Positions 31,435-40,201 of a stretch of DNA of 64,000 nucleotides are shown in pieces. This DNA comes from Prevotella sp. tf2-5 (lineage in GTDB: Bacteria; Bacteroidota; Bacteroidia; Bacteroidales; Bacteroidaceae). The DNA lies in the NCBI RefSeq assembly GCF_900115435.1, contig NZ_FOWK01000011.1, forward strand, positions 95,611-159,610, given 5' to 3'. A model generated the notes under the pieces. That model made no database searches. It saw nothing but the letters and a program-made list of their open reading frames with translations, and was not told the DNA's origin. Each line of letters begins with the position of its first letter. Positions within the stretch are counted from its first letter, which is position 1. Made by a program: the position numbers and the translations under genes.

Positions 31435-33552
31435 TTACAATTTCCGCAATACAACAGCCGAGCGAGCAGGGATATACAACTTCAGCCATTCCTTATGATC
31501 CTGTACATAGAGCGGGTCATAATTGGTGATGTGTGTCACACTGTCGTCAGCGAAGCCATTACCGCCAAACTCCTTAGCGTCCGTGTTAAGGACAACCTCA
31601 TAGGAACCCGTCGGCACGAGGAATCCGTAATCGGTATAGGAACGTGTCGGAGAGAAATTGAACACAAACACCAAGTCGCCACGCATATAGCACAATACCT
31701 GGTCTCCGTCATCATGCCAGATCTCCGTGACAGGAGTAGCCTGGAAGTTCTTCTGACTCTTAATGACCTCCAACATCTTGCGGTCGAAGTCACCCAGCCA
31801 GTGATAACAGAGCTCCTTGTTATCTACCAGATTCCACTGACGGCGTGCATATTTATAGCTCCATCCATTACCCTCACGTGGGAAGTCAATCCATTCGGGA
31901 TGTCCGAACTCATTACCCATGAAGTTCAGGTAACCGCCATTGATGGCACCTGCTGTCACAAGTCGGATCATCTTATGGAGGGCAATGCCACGATGTACCA
32001 TATCGTTCTCGTCACCTTTCTTGAAATGCCAGTACATATCGGCATCGATCAGACGGAAGATGATGGTCTTGTCACCCACCAATGCCTGGTCGTGACTCTC
32101 GCAGTAAGAGATGGTCTTCTCGTCAGGACGACGGTTCTTCACCTCCCAGAAAATGCTGCATACGTTGATATCCTCGTCACGAACCTCCTTGATGGTCTTT
32201 ATCCAGTAGTCAGGGATATTCATCGCCATGCGATAGTCGAAACCATAACCGCCATCCTCAAACTTAGCGGCAAGACCCGGCATACCAGAAACTTCCTCTG
32301 CGATGGTGATGGCATTGGGATTGACTTCGTGTATCAGACAGTTGGCAAGGGTCAGATAACAGATAGCATTATCGTCCTCATGACCATTGAAATAGTCACC
32401 ATATCCACCAAAAGCCTCACCAAGTCCATGACTATAATAGAGCATGGAGGTCACACCGTCAAAGCGGAAACCGTCGAACTTATACTCCTCCAACCAATAT
32501 TTACAGTTTGAGAGCAGGAAATGCAGCACGTCATCCTTTCCATAGTCAAAACAGAGTGAGTCCCATGCCGGATGCTCATGACGGTCACCAGGATAGAAGA
32601 ACTGGTTGGGGTCACCGGCAAGATTACCCAGACCCTCTACCTCGTTCTTCACAGCATGAGAGTGGACGATATCCATAATCACGGCAATACCCATCTTGTG
32701 TGCCGTGTCTATCATCTCCTTCAAATCCTCCGGTGTACCGAAACGACTGGATGGTGCGAAGAAACTGGATACATGATAGCCGAAAGAACCGTAATAGGGA
32801 TGTTCCTGAATAGCCATCACCTGAATGGCATTATAACCATCCTTCTTGACACGAGGCAAGACGTTCTTCGTAAACTCCTTGTAGGTTCCAACCTTCTCCG
32901 CATCCTGTCCCATACCTACATGGCACTCATAGATCAGCAATGGAGACTTGTTGGGTTTGAAATTCTTCTTCTTGAACTCATACTTCTTTTCAGGATTCCA
33001 TACCTGTGCGGAGAAAATCTTCGTCTGGTCGTCCTGTACTACACGACGACACCAGGCTGGGATACGCTCTCCTTCTCCCCCATTCCACTTCACCTTCATC
33101 TTATAAAGGTCACCATGTTTGATGGCTTTCTCAGAGAGTTTCAGTTCCCAGTTACCGGTTCCCTCAATACGCTTGCATTTGTATTTCTCACTCTCCTGCC
33201 AGTTATTGAAGTCACCGATCAGATATATCTCCGTAGCATTGGGAGCCCACTCACGGAACACCCAGCCTTTGGCGAGTTTGTGAAGACCAAAATAAAGATG
33301 ACCGGAAGCAAACTGTGACAATGTCTGCTTACCGTTCCTTGTCAACTGACCGATCTTCCATAAGGCATGATCATGACGACCACGGATAGCACCCTCGAAA
33401 GGCTCCAGCCATGAGTCGTCCCTTACCAACCCAATGTGCTGAGGAACCTCTACTTTTTTCTTAGGAGCCGCTTTCTTAGGAGCCGCCTTCTTCGTTGCGG
33501 TTTTCTTTACTGCCGTCTTTGCAGTTGTGGTGGTTTTCTTTGTTGTTGCCAT
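31435..33552 (-). CDS. glgB: 1,4-alpha-glucan branching enzyme with a Lys/Ala-rich N-terminal tail
   Basis: 705 residues. It makes alpha-1,6 branches in glycogen. Residues 45-160 hold a CBM48 domain (FREWAPNATEIYLIGDFNNW). The GH13 barrel has VIMDIVHSHAVKNEV, FDGFRFDGVTSMLYYSHGLG (catalytic Asp), AITIAEEVSGMPGLA (catalytic Glu) and YCESHDQALVGDKTI. The sequence is of the eukaryote-like GH13_8 type common in Bacteroidota. Odd: the first 35 residues are almost only Lys, Thr, Ala and Pro (ATKKAAPKKAAPKKK), like a histone H1 tail, and are not part of the enzyme fold. It is last of the MORN-yhcH-glgB unit (9-bp gap). Confidence 0.95.
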   Translation of the reverse strand: MATTKKTTTTAKTAVKKTATKKAAPKKAAPKKKVEVPQHIGLVRDDSWLEPFEGAIRGRHDHALWKIGQLTRNGKQTLSQFASGHLYFGLHKLAKGWVFREWAPNATEIYLIGDFNNWQESEKYKCKRIEGTGNWELKLSEKAIKHGDLYKMKVKWNGGEGERIPAWCRRVVQDDQTKIFSAQVWNPEKKYEFKKKNFKPNKSPLLIYECHVGMGQDAEKVGTYKEFTKNVLPRVKKDGYNAIQVMAIQEHPYYGSFGYHVSSFFAPSSRFGTPEDLKEMIDTAHKMGIAVIMDIVHSHAVKNEVEGLGNLAGDPNQFFYPGDRHEHPAWDSLCFDYGKDDVLHFLLSNCKYWLEEYKFDGFRFDGVTSMLYYSHGLGEAFGGYGDYFNGHEDDNAICYLTLANCLIHEVNPNAITIAEEVSGMPGLAAKFEDGGYGFDYRMAMNIPDYWIKTIKEVRDEDINVCSIFWEVKNRRPDEKTISYCESHDQALVGDKTIIFRLIDADMYWHFKKGDENDMVHRGIALHKMIRLVTAGAINGGYLNFMGNEFGHPEWIDFPREGNGWSYKYARRQWNLVDNKELCYHWLGDFDRKMLEVIKSQKNFQATPVTEIWHDDGDQVLCYMRGDLVFVFNFSPTRSYTDYGFLVPTGSYEVVLNTDAKEFGGNGFADDSVTHITNYDPLYVQDHKEWLKLYIPARSAVVLRKL

Positions 33553-33561
33553 AGTATTGAC

Positions 33562-34008
33562 TTATGCTTTTACTTTAAATATTGCTTTCTTAAATTCAGG
33601 AACACCAGCGATACAGGGGGCATGTCCGTCTTGTGGAAAGAAGATTGCCATCATACCTGGCTGACAAGTGACATAACTCTCTGCTGCGAGGTCTGGAATC
33701 TTGGTGATATCCTTCTCTGCATTATAGGTGGCTGCTGGCAGATTCTCACGAGGTGTATAGCCAAATGTCTCTGTATCTGTAATAGGAATCTGGATATCAA
33801 TCATCTTGTCATGTGTCTCAATCACTGCCTCATCAGGAGTTTTTCCCTTGGTCATCGTAATATTGACAAAAAGGTCTTTCCCTTCAATCTCATACTTTCC
33901 TACCTCAAGGGTCTTCAAATCATGACTCTTTAAAAACTCAATCACTTTGGAGAACAACGGGTTCACTGACTCATAGTTCTTCAGATTCTGTAAACTGTCG
34001 ATAATCAT
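33562..34008 (-). CDS. YhcH/YjgK/YiaL-family protein
   Basis: 148 residues. A beta-barrel family (DUF386) seen with sugar metabolism, including sialic acid genes. Family features are GKYEIEGKDLFVNITM, AVIETHDKMIDIQIPITDTE, FGYTPRENLPA and MMAIFFPQDGHAPCIAGVPE with the metal-binding His region. The substrate is not known; a sugar-isomerase or anomerase-like role has been proposed for the family. It lies between the MORN gene and glgB with small gaps. Confidence 0.9.
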   Translation of the reverse strand: MIIDSLQNLKNYESVNPLFSKVIEFLKSHDLKTLEVGKYEIEGKDLFVNITMTKGKTPDEAVIETHDKMIDIQIPITDTETFGYTPRENLPAATYNAEKDITKIPDLAAESYVTCQPGMMAIFFPQDGHAPCIAGVPEFKKAIFKVKA

Positions 34009-34039
34009 AATAGCTTATTTTTAGTAGATTTGATATTTG

Positions 34040-35161
34040 TTACTTGTTAACTTCCCTTCTGCCTCGGACGTATCTTCCTGAGGACGTGACATTTCCATTA
34101 GCATCTTTCTCTACAAACGGACCGTCACGACGGTCATCTACATAAGAGCCTTCAAAGCGCTTGCCTTCTTTATCCTGCTCTATAGCAGGACCATTGCGGC
34201 GACCTTCCTTGAAGACACCCTTGAACTTAGAACCGTCTGCATAGCGGACAATACCCTCACCATGGATCATTCCGTCTTTAAACTGTCCTTCGAAGACATC
34301 CCCGTTCTTAAGGGTTAGTTTACCCTTGCCATTGGGTTTGTCCTTATTCCACTGTCCTTGGTAGACATCACCATTTTTCCATACCAGCATACCGTCACCT
34401 TGCTTGTCACCATTGTAGAACCCGCCGGTATATTTATCACCGTTGGCATAACGGAAAACTCCTTGCCCCGTTCGCTCTCCTTGTGCATAGTCTCCCTCAT
34501 AGGTGTCTCCATTCTGAAACTTATAGATACCTTTTCCATGTGGATTATCCTCTTTCCATTGACCCACATACAAGTCGCCATTGGAATATTTGAACACCCC
34601 TTTACCTTGGCGCAGGTTATTCACATACTGACCATCATAAGAAGAACCGTCAGGCCAGATGAAAAGACCTTTTCCATTCTTCATATCGTCTTTCCACTGT
34701 CCATCATAATAGGCACCTCCCTGATAAGTGTATTTCCCTTGACCATTACGCTTGTCAGCTTTCCAGTTTCCGTCATAGATGTCGCCGTTAAAATAATACA
34801 TGGTACCATGCCCTTGCTGCTCGTCAGCATACCATAGTCCCACATATTTATTATTATTCTGGAAATAAAAGGTTCCCGTCCCATGCTGGTGATCCTGAAA
34901 CCATTCTCCCTCATACTTCTCTCCATCGGAGAATGTATAAGTTCCCTGTCCTTGACGCTTGCCTTTCGCATACTCTCCCTCATACCAGTCACCATTCTGA
35001 TAAGTGGCGCGTCCTTTCCCATGCGGTTTCCCGCTGGACATCTCACCTTGATAAGCGCCACCATCGGCTGTCGTACATGAGCCCAGTGTGATTTTCTGGG
35101 CATAAAGTGTCATAGAGGATAAGGTCAAGAAGACCCATAAAATATTTCGTTTTTTCATCAT
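34040..35161 (-). CDS. Secreted MORN-repeat protein (about 14 repeats)
   Basis: 373 residues from MMKKRNILWVFLTLSSMTLY, a signal peptide cut near YAQ. The rest is an almost unbroken array of about 14 repeats of 23 residues on the pattern YEGxWxxxxxxGxGxYxFxNGD, for example YEGEYAKGKRQGQGTYTFSD, YDGNWKADKRNGQGKYTYQG and YTGGFYNGDKQGDGMLVWKN. MORN arrays form an elongated beta sheet that binds lipids or proteins. It is exported, so it would act in the periplasm or at a membrane. First gene of the MORN-yhcH-glgB unit, with its own promoter. A start at the next ATG or three codons upstream is possible. Confidence 0.92.
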   Translation of the reverse strand: MMKKRNILWVFLTLSSMTLYAQKITLGSCTTADGGAYQGEMSSGKPHGKGRATYQNGDWYEGEYAKGKRQGQGTYTFSDGEKYEGEWFQDHQHGTGTFYFQNNNKYVGLWYADEQQGHGTMYYFNGDIYDGNWKADKRNGQGKYTYQGGAYYDGQWKDDMKNGKGLFIWPDGSSYDGQYVNNLRQGKGVFKYSNGDLYVGQWKEDNPHGKGIYKFQNGDTYEGDYAQGERTGQGVFRYANGDKYTGGFYNGDKQGDGMLVWKNGDVYQGQWNKDKPNGKGKLTLKNGDVFEGQFKDGMIHGEGIVRYADGSKFKGVFKEGRRNGPAIEQDKEGKRFEGSYVDDRRDGPFVEKDANGNVTSSGRYVRGRREVNK

Positions 35162-35180
35162 TGATTCCATTTTAACTTTA

Positions 35181-35211
35181 CAAAAGTAGGAAAAAAAGTG
35201 TGACCCTCAAA
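35181..35211 (-). promoter_or_regulatory. Promoter of the MORN-yhcH-glgB unit (TTTG-N19-TACTTTTG)
   Basis: The minus strand has TACTTTTG (complement of 35181-35188) and TTTG (complement of 35208-35211), exactly 19 bp apart. It is 20 bp before the start codon. Confidence 0.75.
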
Positions 35212-35243
35212 ATTAATTAGAGTATATTAACGCAACATTCAGA

Positions 35244-35259
35244 TATTTTTGTACCTTTG
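35244..35259 (+). promoter_or_regulatory. Two overlapping -7 candidates of kdsB
   Basis: TATTTTTG (35244-35251) is followed directly by TACCTTTG (35252-35259), both matching TAnnTTTG. The second is 21 bp before the ATG at 35281. No TTTG lies at -33 for either. Confidence 0.5.
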
Positions 35260-35280
35260 CACAAAAATCAACATATAATT

Positions 35281-36030
35281 ATGAAGTTTATAGGAATCAT
35301 TCCAGCACGTTATGCATCAACACGCTTTCCAGGGAAACCTTTGGCATTGTTAGGCGGTCGTCCCGTTATCCAGCATGTATATGAGAAAGCGGTTGCTGCA
35401 ATAGGAGAGGCTTATGTTGCCACTGATGACCAACGTATCTTTGAGGTAGTAAAGGCGTTTAGCGGACAGGCGGTCATGACACGATCTGACCATCAAAGCG
35501 GCACAGACCGTATCGAGGAGGCTTGTGAGAAGATTGGCACTGATGCTGACGTGATCATCAATATCCAAGGTGACGAGCCTTTCGTTGCCGTTTCACAGAT
35601 TGAGACACTGAAAGGACTCTTCAACCACCCACAGACACAAATCGGTACATTAGGAAAACGATTTGAGTCCATGGAGGCTGTCATGAACCCCAACTCCCCC
35701 AAGATTGTGACGGACAAAACAGGTTTCGCACTCTATTTCAGTCGTTCTGTCATTCCTTATATCCGAGGAAAAGAACAAGACTGTTGGATAAACCATTTCT
35801 CATATCTGAAACACTTAGGTATTTATGCCTACCGCCGGGAGACACTTTACGAAATCACCCATTTACCATCATCGTCATTGGAACTGGCAGAGAGTCTGGA
35901 ACAATTACGATGGTTGGAGAACGGTTATCGCATCCGGGTGGGAATCACTGAGGTGGAGACGGTAGGTATCGACACACCAGAGGACCTTCAACGCGCAGAA
36001 GTTTTCCTGTTAAAACAAAAAAGCGAATGA
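35281..36030 (+). CDS. kdsB: 3-deoxy-manno-octulosonate cytidylyltransferase
   Basis: 249 residues from MKFIGIIPARYASTRFPGKP. It activates Kdo to CMP-Kdo for lipopolysaccharide core synthesis. Motifs: IIPARYASTRFPGKPLALLG, VATDDQRIFEVV, MTRSDHQSGTDRIEEA, VIINIQGDEPFV, RSVIPYIRG, HLGIYAYRRETL and LELAESLEQLRWLENGYRIR. It overlaps nudC by 4 bp (ATGA). The upstream 8-residue extension lies in the promoter region. Confidence 0.96.
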   Translation: MKFIGIIPARYASTRFPGKPLALLGGRPVIQHVYEKAVAAIGEAYVATDDQRIFEVVKAFSGQAVMTRSDHQSGTDRIEEACEKIGTDADVIINIQGDEPFVAVSQIETLKGLFNHPQTQIGTLGKRFESMEAVMNPNSPKIVTDKTGFALYFSRSVIPYIRGKEQDCWINHFSYLKHLGIYAYRRETLYEITHLPSSSLELAESLEQLRWLENGYRIRVGITEVETVGIDTPEDLQRAEVFLLKQKSE

Positions 36031-36770
36031 GATATTTTGTATTCTGTCAAGGGGATATCGTCCTGGAAAAGACTTCAGGAGGCTACCGTATCCCTGAGGA
36101 GCCTCCCACGGAACTCAAACCGTGGACAATAGTGATGGATGTTGATGACGATAAAGCCTACCGCATTGATCTTCCAATACAAGGAAATGAGCATTTCGAG
36201 ATGTGCGGGTTACGCCAAAGTTATTATAAGTTACCCAAAGAAGATTATTTGAAGGCAGGCAAATGCCAAGAACTGCTCTACTGGGACCAGAACACGAAAT
36301 TTTGCGGTGTATGTGGAGGACCGATGAAATTCCACACTGCTATCTCGAAACGATGTGTAAACTGTGGAAAGGAGGTGTGGCCGCAACTGGCTACAGCTGT
36401 TATTGTATTGGTTCGTAAAGACGACGAGGTTCTCCTCGTACATGCCAAGAATTTCCGTACAGACTTCTATGGACTGGTGGCAGGCTTCGTAGAGACTGGT
36501 GAGACCTTAGAGGAAGCTGTCCACAGGGAAGTCATGGAAGAGACAGGACTTCATATCAAAAACCTGAGATATTTCGCTTCACAACCTTGGCCGTACCCTT
36601 GCGGACTGATGGTGGGCTTTACAGCCGACTATGACGGAGGTCAGATCCATCTGCAACGTTCGGAACTATCGAAGGGGGCGTGGTTTGACAAAGACCATCT
36701 GCCACAGATTCCTGAAAAGCTTTCTATTGCACGCCAATTGATAGATTATTGGTTAGAACAAATGAAATAA
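36027..36770 (+). CDS. nudC: NAD-capped RNA/NADH pyrophosphatase NudC
   Basis: 247 residues. A Nudix hydrolase that cleaves NAD(H), and in E. coli removes NAD caps from RNA. The zinc site is FCGVCGGPMKFH with RCVNCGKEVWPQ. The Nudix box is GFVETGETLEEAVHREVMEE with TG, and the NudC signature SQPWPYPCGLMVGF follows. The length is near the E. coli protein (257). It is coupled to kdsB by ATGA and followed after 7 bp by the GH25 gene. Confidence 0.94.
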   Translation: MRYFVFCQGDIVLEKTSGGYRIPEEPPTELKPWTIVMDVDDDKAYRIDLPIQGNEHFEMCGLRQSYYKLPKEDYLKAGKCQELLYWDQNTKFCGVCGGPMKFHTAISKRCVNCGKEVWPQLATAVIVLVRKDDEVLLVHAKNFRTDFYGLVAGFVETGETLEEAVHREVMEETGLHIKNLRYFASQPWPYPCGLMVGFTADYDGGQIHLQRSELSKGAWFDKDHLPQIPEKLSIARQLIDYWLEQMK

Positions 36771-36777
36771 GGATACC

Positions 36778-38181
36778 TTGAGAAAACGTACAACTATAGC
36801 TGACATCTGCGTGATAGTACTATTAGGTGCTATCCTTCCTTTCTCACCACTCATCCATTTACGACCATCGATGCGCATGAATGACAAGGTGATTGTGAAA
36901 ATTCACCAACGTCCCTCTGACGACTCTCTCCGCCATGCCATCCAACAAACAGAAAATGAAATTGTGGAAATGGAATACTATTTTCGTGTCCATAAAGCCA
37001 CTGATGAGGGATATAACCAAATTGCCGCCTATCACACAAGACTCCAACAACATAAGAGTCACCTGAAGGCACTGATGAGTACTCCACAAACACGGTATCT
37101 CTCTTACGACACCATTATCGCAAAAGATCGTCCGTTAGTAGCTGTAAAGACAAAAGGTGGTTTTTGGAAGGCAGGACAATACCATGTCGGTGAAAAACTC
37201 TTCGGAAAGGGCATCATGACAGATTTTGAAGGACAAGTTATCAGAGGAATATGGGACCAGGACACTCTTGTGGTGGCATGGCGTACAGACTCTATTGGCA
37301 CCTATTTCGGTCAGATGGATGATAACTTGATGGCATCCGGACAGGGTATCTATCATGCTTATGGCATCAACTATTATGACGGTCTCTGGCAGAATGGTCG
37401 ACGGCATGGTTTTGGCTATGAGTCATCACCACATCACCAACTACGTATCGGAGAATGGAAGAAAGGACGTTTCCTTGGGGAACGGCTGAAATATACAACA
37501 GAGCGAATATACGGGATTGACATCTCCCGTCATCAACATGAAAAGGGGCGCAGGCGATTCATCATAGAATGGAAGAAACTGCGTATCCTGTCATTAGGCA
37601 AGAATCATCCCACCGACGGCAAATCCTTCCCTGTCTCGTTTATGTACATCAAAGCTACAGAGGGTACTACTATTCAGAACCGCTATTTCCGCCAGGATTA
37701 CGTTCAGGCAAAGAAACATGGCATCCATGTCGGAGCCTATCATTTCTTTTCCATGTTATCTTCGCCCCAGGCACAGGCAGCCCATTTCTTGAAATATGCG
37801 ACGATAGCCAAAGACGATTTCCCTCCCGTACTGGATGTTGAACCTTCGGAAGCACAGATCCTAATCATCGGTGAGGAGGAGCTGATGCGTCGTATCCGTA
37901 TCTGGATGAGTATCGTGGAACGGCATACAGGGAAGCTACCCATACTCTATGTCAACCAGATGTTCATTCTTCGACATATGAAGAATGCCTCTGATATCAA
38001 AAAGAAATATAATGTCTGGATTGCCCGCTACGGAGAATATAAACCTGATGTTAAACTGGTCTATTGGCAACTTTCACCAACTGGAAAAGTTCAGGGCATC
38101 ACTGGTGATGTGGACATCAATGTGTTCAATGGTTATCAGGGACAGTTCTCTGAGTTTGTCCGTACAGGGTTTCACAAATAA
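36778..38181 (+). CDS. MORN-like region fused to a GH25 lysozyme
   Basis: 467 residues from a TTG codon, MRKRTTIADICVIVLLGAIL, which gives a signal anchor or signal peptide; the first in-frame ATG would remove it. Residues about 45-110 look helical (EIVEMEYYFRVHKATDEGYN). Residues 120-235 carry about four MORN-like units (GQGIYHAYGINYYDGLWQNG, RRHGFGYESSPHHQLRIGEW). Residues 240-460 are a GH25 muramidase: GIDISRHQHEKG, FMYIKATEGTTIQNRYFRQD, GIHVGAYHFF, VLDVEPSE with the catalytic acids, and VYWQLSPTGKVQGITGDVDI. It should cut peptidoglycan outside the cytoplasm. It is in an operon with kdsB and nudC, and its end overlaps the convergent methyltransferase gene by 10 bp. Confidence 0.9.
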   Translation: MRKRTTIADICVIVLLGAILPFSPLIHLRPSMRMNDKVIVKIHQRPSDDSLRHAIQQTENEIVEMEYYFRVHKATDEGYNQIAAYHTRLQQHKSHLKALMSTPQTRYLSYDTIIAKDRPLVAVKTKGGFWKAGQYHVGEKLFGKGIMTDFEGQVIRGIWDQDTLVVAWRTDSIGTYFGQMDDNLMASGQGIYHAYGINYYDGLWQNGRRHGFGYESSPHHQLRIGEWKKGRFLGERLKYTTERIYGIDISRHQHEKGRRRFIIEWKKLRILSLGKNHPTDGKSFPVSFMYIKATEGTTIQNRYFRQDYVQAKKHGIHVGAYHFFSMLSSPQAQAAHFLKYATIAKDDFPPVLDVEPSEAQILIIGEEELMRRIRIWMSIVERHTGKLPILYVNQMFILRHMKNASDIKKKYNVWIARYGEYKPDVKLVYWQLSPTGKVQGITGDVDINVFNGYQGQFSEFVRTGFHK

Positions 38182-38831
38182 AAATCACCCGTTAATGTCT
38201 TGTACTCCTCATCGCCGATAGTGATGATAGAATGATCACACAATATCGGATGTTTCACAAACGACAATAGATAACGTTTCGGCGGTTTTCGCTCTACTGT
38301 ACGAACCCCTACTACTTGATGAGGAAAGAATCCCACAAATGTTGCCTCGTCCTCCATCCGTCTCTTATAATCAAAAGGGACGATTACTGAGAACTCACCG
38401 TCATCTGCCAACAAACGATATGCTGCCTGCATCAGTTCCGCATAACTCAACGTGTCTGTATGTCTTGCAATATTCCGTTGTTGGTCGGGAGCATTCAAGG
38501 AATCAATGAAATATGGTGGATTACTGACTATCGAGTCGTAAACCCCTTCATGCTCCTGCACAATTTCCTGTTTTATAATAATCTGATAGCTGAAAGGGGA
38601 CCTCTCGACATTGACTGTCGCTTGTCTGACAGCACCTTCATCAATGTCAATAGCAGTTACCACAGACTCCTGATAACGTTGTGCCATCATTAAGGCTATC
38701 AGTCCTGTTCCCGTACCAACATCTAGTATCCGCTTACCACCTGGAGCCCATGCTCCAAGCAACACGCCGTCCATACCTACTTTCATGGCACACAGGTCTT
38801 GTTCTACAACAAATCGCTTGAATTGAAACAT
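38172..38831 (-). CDS. trmN6: tRNA1(Val) (adenine37-N6)-methyltransferase
   Basis: 219 residues. A small class I SAM-dependent methyltransferase: CAMKVGMDGVLLGAW, ILDVGTGTGLIALMMAQRY (SAM site), TAIDIDEGAVRQA and the N6-adenine motif IVSNPPYF. The start MFQFKRFVVEQDLCAMKV is typical of the YfiC/TrmN6 family. Stand-alone gene; its 3' end overlaps the GH25 gene by 10 bp. A TATCTTTG box lies at 38854-38861 on its strand. Confidence 0.92.
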   Translation of the reverse strand: MFQFKRFVVEQDLCAMKVGMDGVLLGAWAPGGKRILDVGTGTGLIALMMAQRYQESVVTAIDIDEGAVRQATVNVERSPFSYQIIIKQEIVQEHEGVYDSIVSNPPYFIDSLNAPDQQRNIARHTDTLSYAELMQAAYRLLADDGEFSVIVPFDYKRRMEDEATFVGFFPHQVVGVRTVERKPPKRYLLSFVKHPILCDHSIITIGDEEYKTLTGDFYL

Positions 38832-38853
38832 GTTCCTTTCGCTAAATCACATG

Positions 38854-38861
38854 CAAAGATA
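38854..38861 (-). promoter_or_regulatory. -7 element (TATCTTTG) of trmN6
   Basis: The minus strand reads TATCTTTG, 23 bp before the start codon. No TTTG at -33. Confidence 0.45.
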
Positions 38862-38883
38862 ACTATAATTTATTAATTCGTAT

Positions 38884-38915
38884 CTTGGTCGTTTCAAAAA
38901 ATTGTAGTACCTTCG
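38884..38915 (+). promoter_or_regulatory. Promoter of the HD-domain gene (CTTG-N20-TACCTTCG)
   Basis: CTTG at 38884-38887 and TACCTTCG at 38908-38915, 20 bp apart, one base off the TAnnTTTG consensus. The leader to the ATG is about 10 nt. Confidence 0.5.
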
Positions 38916-38932
38916 CACAAAAATAGAAAAAG

Positions 38933-40153
38933 ATGGACGGTTATAAAATCATCAACGATCCTGTTTTCGGGTTTATTAAGATCAGGAAAGGACTGCTTTA
39001 CGACATCGTACAGCATCCGTTATTTCAACGTCTGAATCGTATCAACCAACTCGGGCTCGCCTCAGTGGTTTATCCAGGCGCAAGACATACGAGATTCCAA
39101 CACTCAATAGGTGCCTTACACTTAATGACAGAAGCCGTGAAGTCTCTGATAGAGAAAGGGATTTACATTTTCGACTCAGAGGCTGAGGCAGTGAAGGCCG
39201 CCATCTTGATGCACGATATCGGACACGGTCCGTTCTCTCATGTATTGGAAGACACACTGATTCACGGCATCTCCCATGAGGACATCTCACTGATGATGAT
39301 GGAAAAGATCAATAAGGACATGCACGGAGAATTGAATCTCGCCATATCCATTTTTAAAGACGAGTACCCTAACAAGATCTTCCACCAATTAATTTCCAGT
39401 CAACTTGACATGGATCGCCTGGACTATATCAGGCGTGACTCTTTTTTTACAGGTGTAACAGAAGGGAACATCGGTTCCGCCCGCATTATCAAGATGCTGA
39501 ATGTGAAGGATGACCGTCTGGTAGTAGACGCCAAAGGCATCTATTCAATCGAGAATTTCCTAACTACAAGACGACTGATGTACTGGCAGGTTTATCTGCA
39601 CAAGACTGCAGTCGGATACGAAAAGATCCTCGTCAATACTTTACTGAGAGCCAAGCATTTGTCACAATCTGGTAAAGAAATTTTTGCAACCCCTGCCCTC
39701 GCCTATTTCTTACGTCACGATGTTGATGCGGAATGGTTTGCGACCCACCCAGAGACACTGCAGATGTATGCTGACCTTGATGACTCAGACATCTGGAGTG
39801 CCATGAAGGTTTGGAAAAATTCTGACGACATCATCCTCTCAACACTCGCCAAGGACATGCTTGACCGCCATCTATTCAAAGTGGAGGTCAGTGAAGAGCC
39901 TCCGACACCAGAGCACCTTGCTGAAATCAAAAAGAACATTTCTGAAACAATAGAGATTTCCGATGAGGATACATCCTATATGATGACACTTACTGAGATT
40001 GGCAAAGACATGTATAATCCTGAGGATGACAGCATTGGTATTCTATTCAAAGACGGAATAGTAAAAGATATATCCGAAGCATCAGAAATACTAAATGTTC
40101 AACTCCTTTCTAAAAAAATCCGTAAATATTACCTCTGTTATCATCGTTTTTAA
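38933..40153 (+). CDS. HD-domain phosphohydrolase (dGTPase/SAMHD1-like)
   Basis: 406 residues. The metal-dependent HD site is complete: FQRLNRINQLGLASVVYPGA and RHTRFQHSIGALHL (first His), AAILMHDIGHGPFSHVLED (HD pair) and SSQLDMDRLDYIRRDSFFTG (last Asp). This arrangement is shared by dNTP triphosphohydrolases and SAMHD1-like proteins; the true substrate of this subfamily is not known. The C-terminal third is helical, with EEPPTPEHLAEIKKN. Cytosolic, single gene with its own promoter; lpxD follows after 48 bp with another promoter. Confidence 0.9.
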   Translation: MDGYKIINDPVFGFIKIRKGLLYDIVQHPLFQRLNRINQLGLASVVYPGARHTRFQHSIGALHLMTEAVKSLIEKGIYIFDSEAEAVKAAILMHDIGHGPFSHVLEDTLIHGISHEDISLMMMEKINKDMHGELNLAISIFKDEYPNKIFHQLISSQLDMDRLDYIRRDSFFTGVTEGNIGSARIIKMLNVKDDRLVVDAKGIYSIENFLTTRRLMYWQVYLHKTAVGYEKILVNTLLRAKHLSQSGKEIFATPALAYFLRHDVDAEWFATHPETLQMYADLDDSDIWSAMKVWKNSDDIILSTLAKDMLDRHLFKVEVSEEPPTPEHLAEIKKNISETIEISDEDTSYMMTLTEIGKDMYNPEDDSIGILFKDGIVKDISEASEILNVQLLSKKIRKYYLCYHRF

Positions 40154-40164
40154 GAAAAAAGTTG

Positions 40165-40172
40165 TATCTTTG
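40165..40172 (+). promoter_or_regulatory. -7 element (TATCTTTG) of the lpx operon
   Basis: TATCTTTG, 29 bp before the lpxD ATG. The -33 position lacks TTTG. Confidence 0.5.
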
Positions 40173-40201
40173 CAAGGTTAAATAAAAACTTTGTGTAAAG
40201 A

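Noticed and set aside
31366..32511. 381-residue open frame on the plus strand opposite glgB
   Set aside because: It lies wholly antisense to glgB, which has all GH13 motifs. The translation has no recognisable domain and a composition typical of a shadow frame.
32572..33318. 248-residue plus-strand frame opposite glgB
   Set aside because: Shadow of the glgB catalytic domain.
34358..34837. Plus- and minus-strand frames inside the MORN gene
   Set aside because: The 69-bp repeat unit keeps other frames open; these are by-products of the repeat.
36027..36770. A general Nudix hydrolase rather than NudC
   Set aside because: The zinc motif and the SQPWPYPCGLM signature are specific for the NudC branch.
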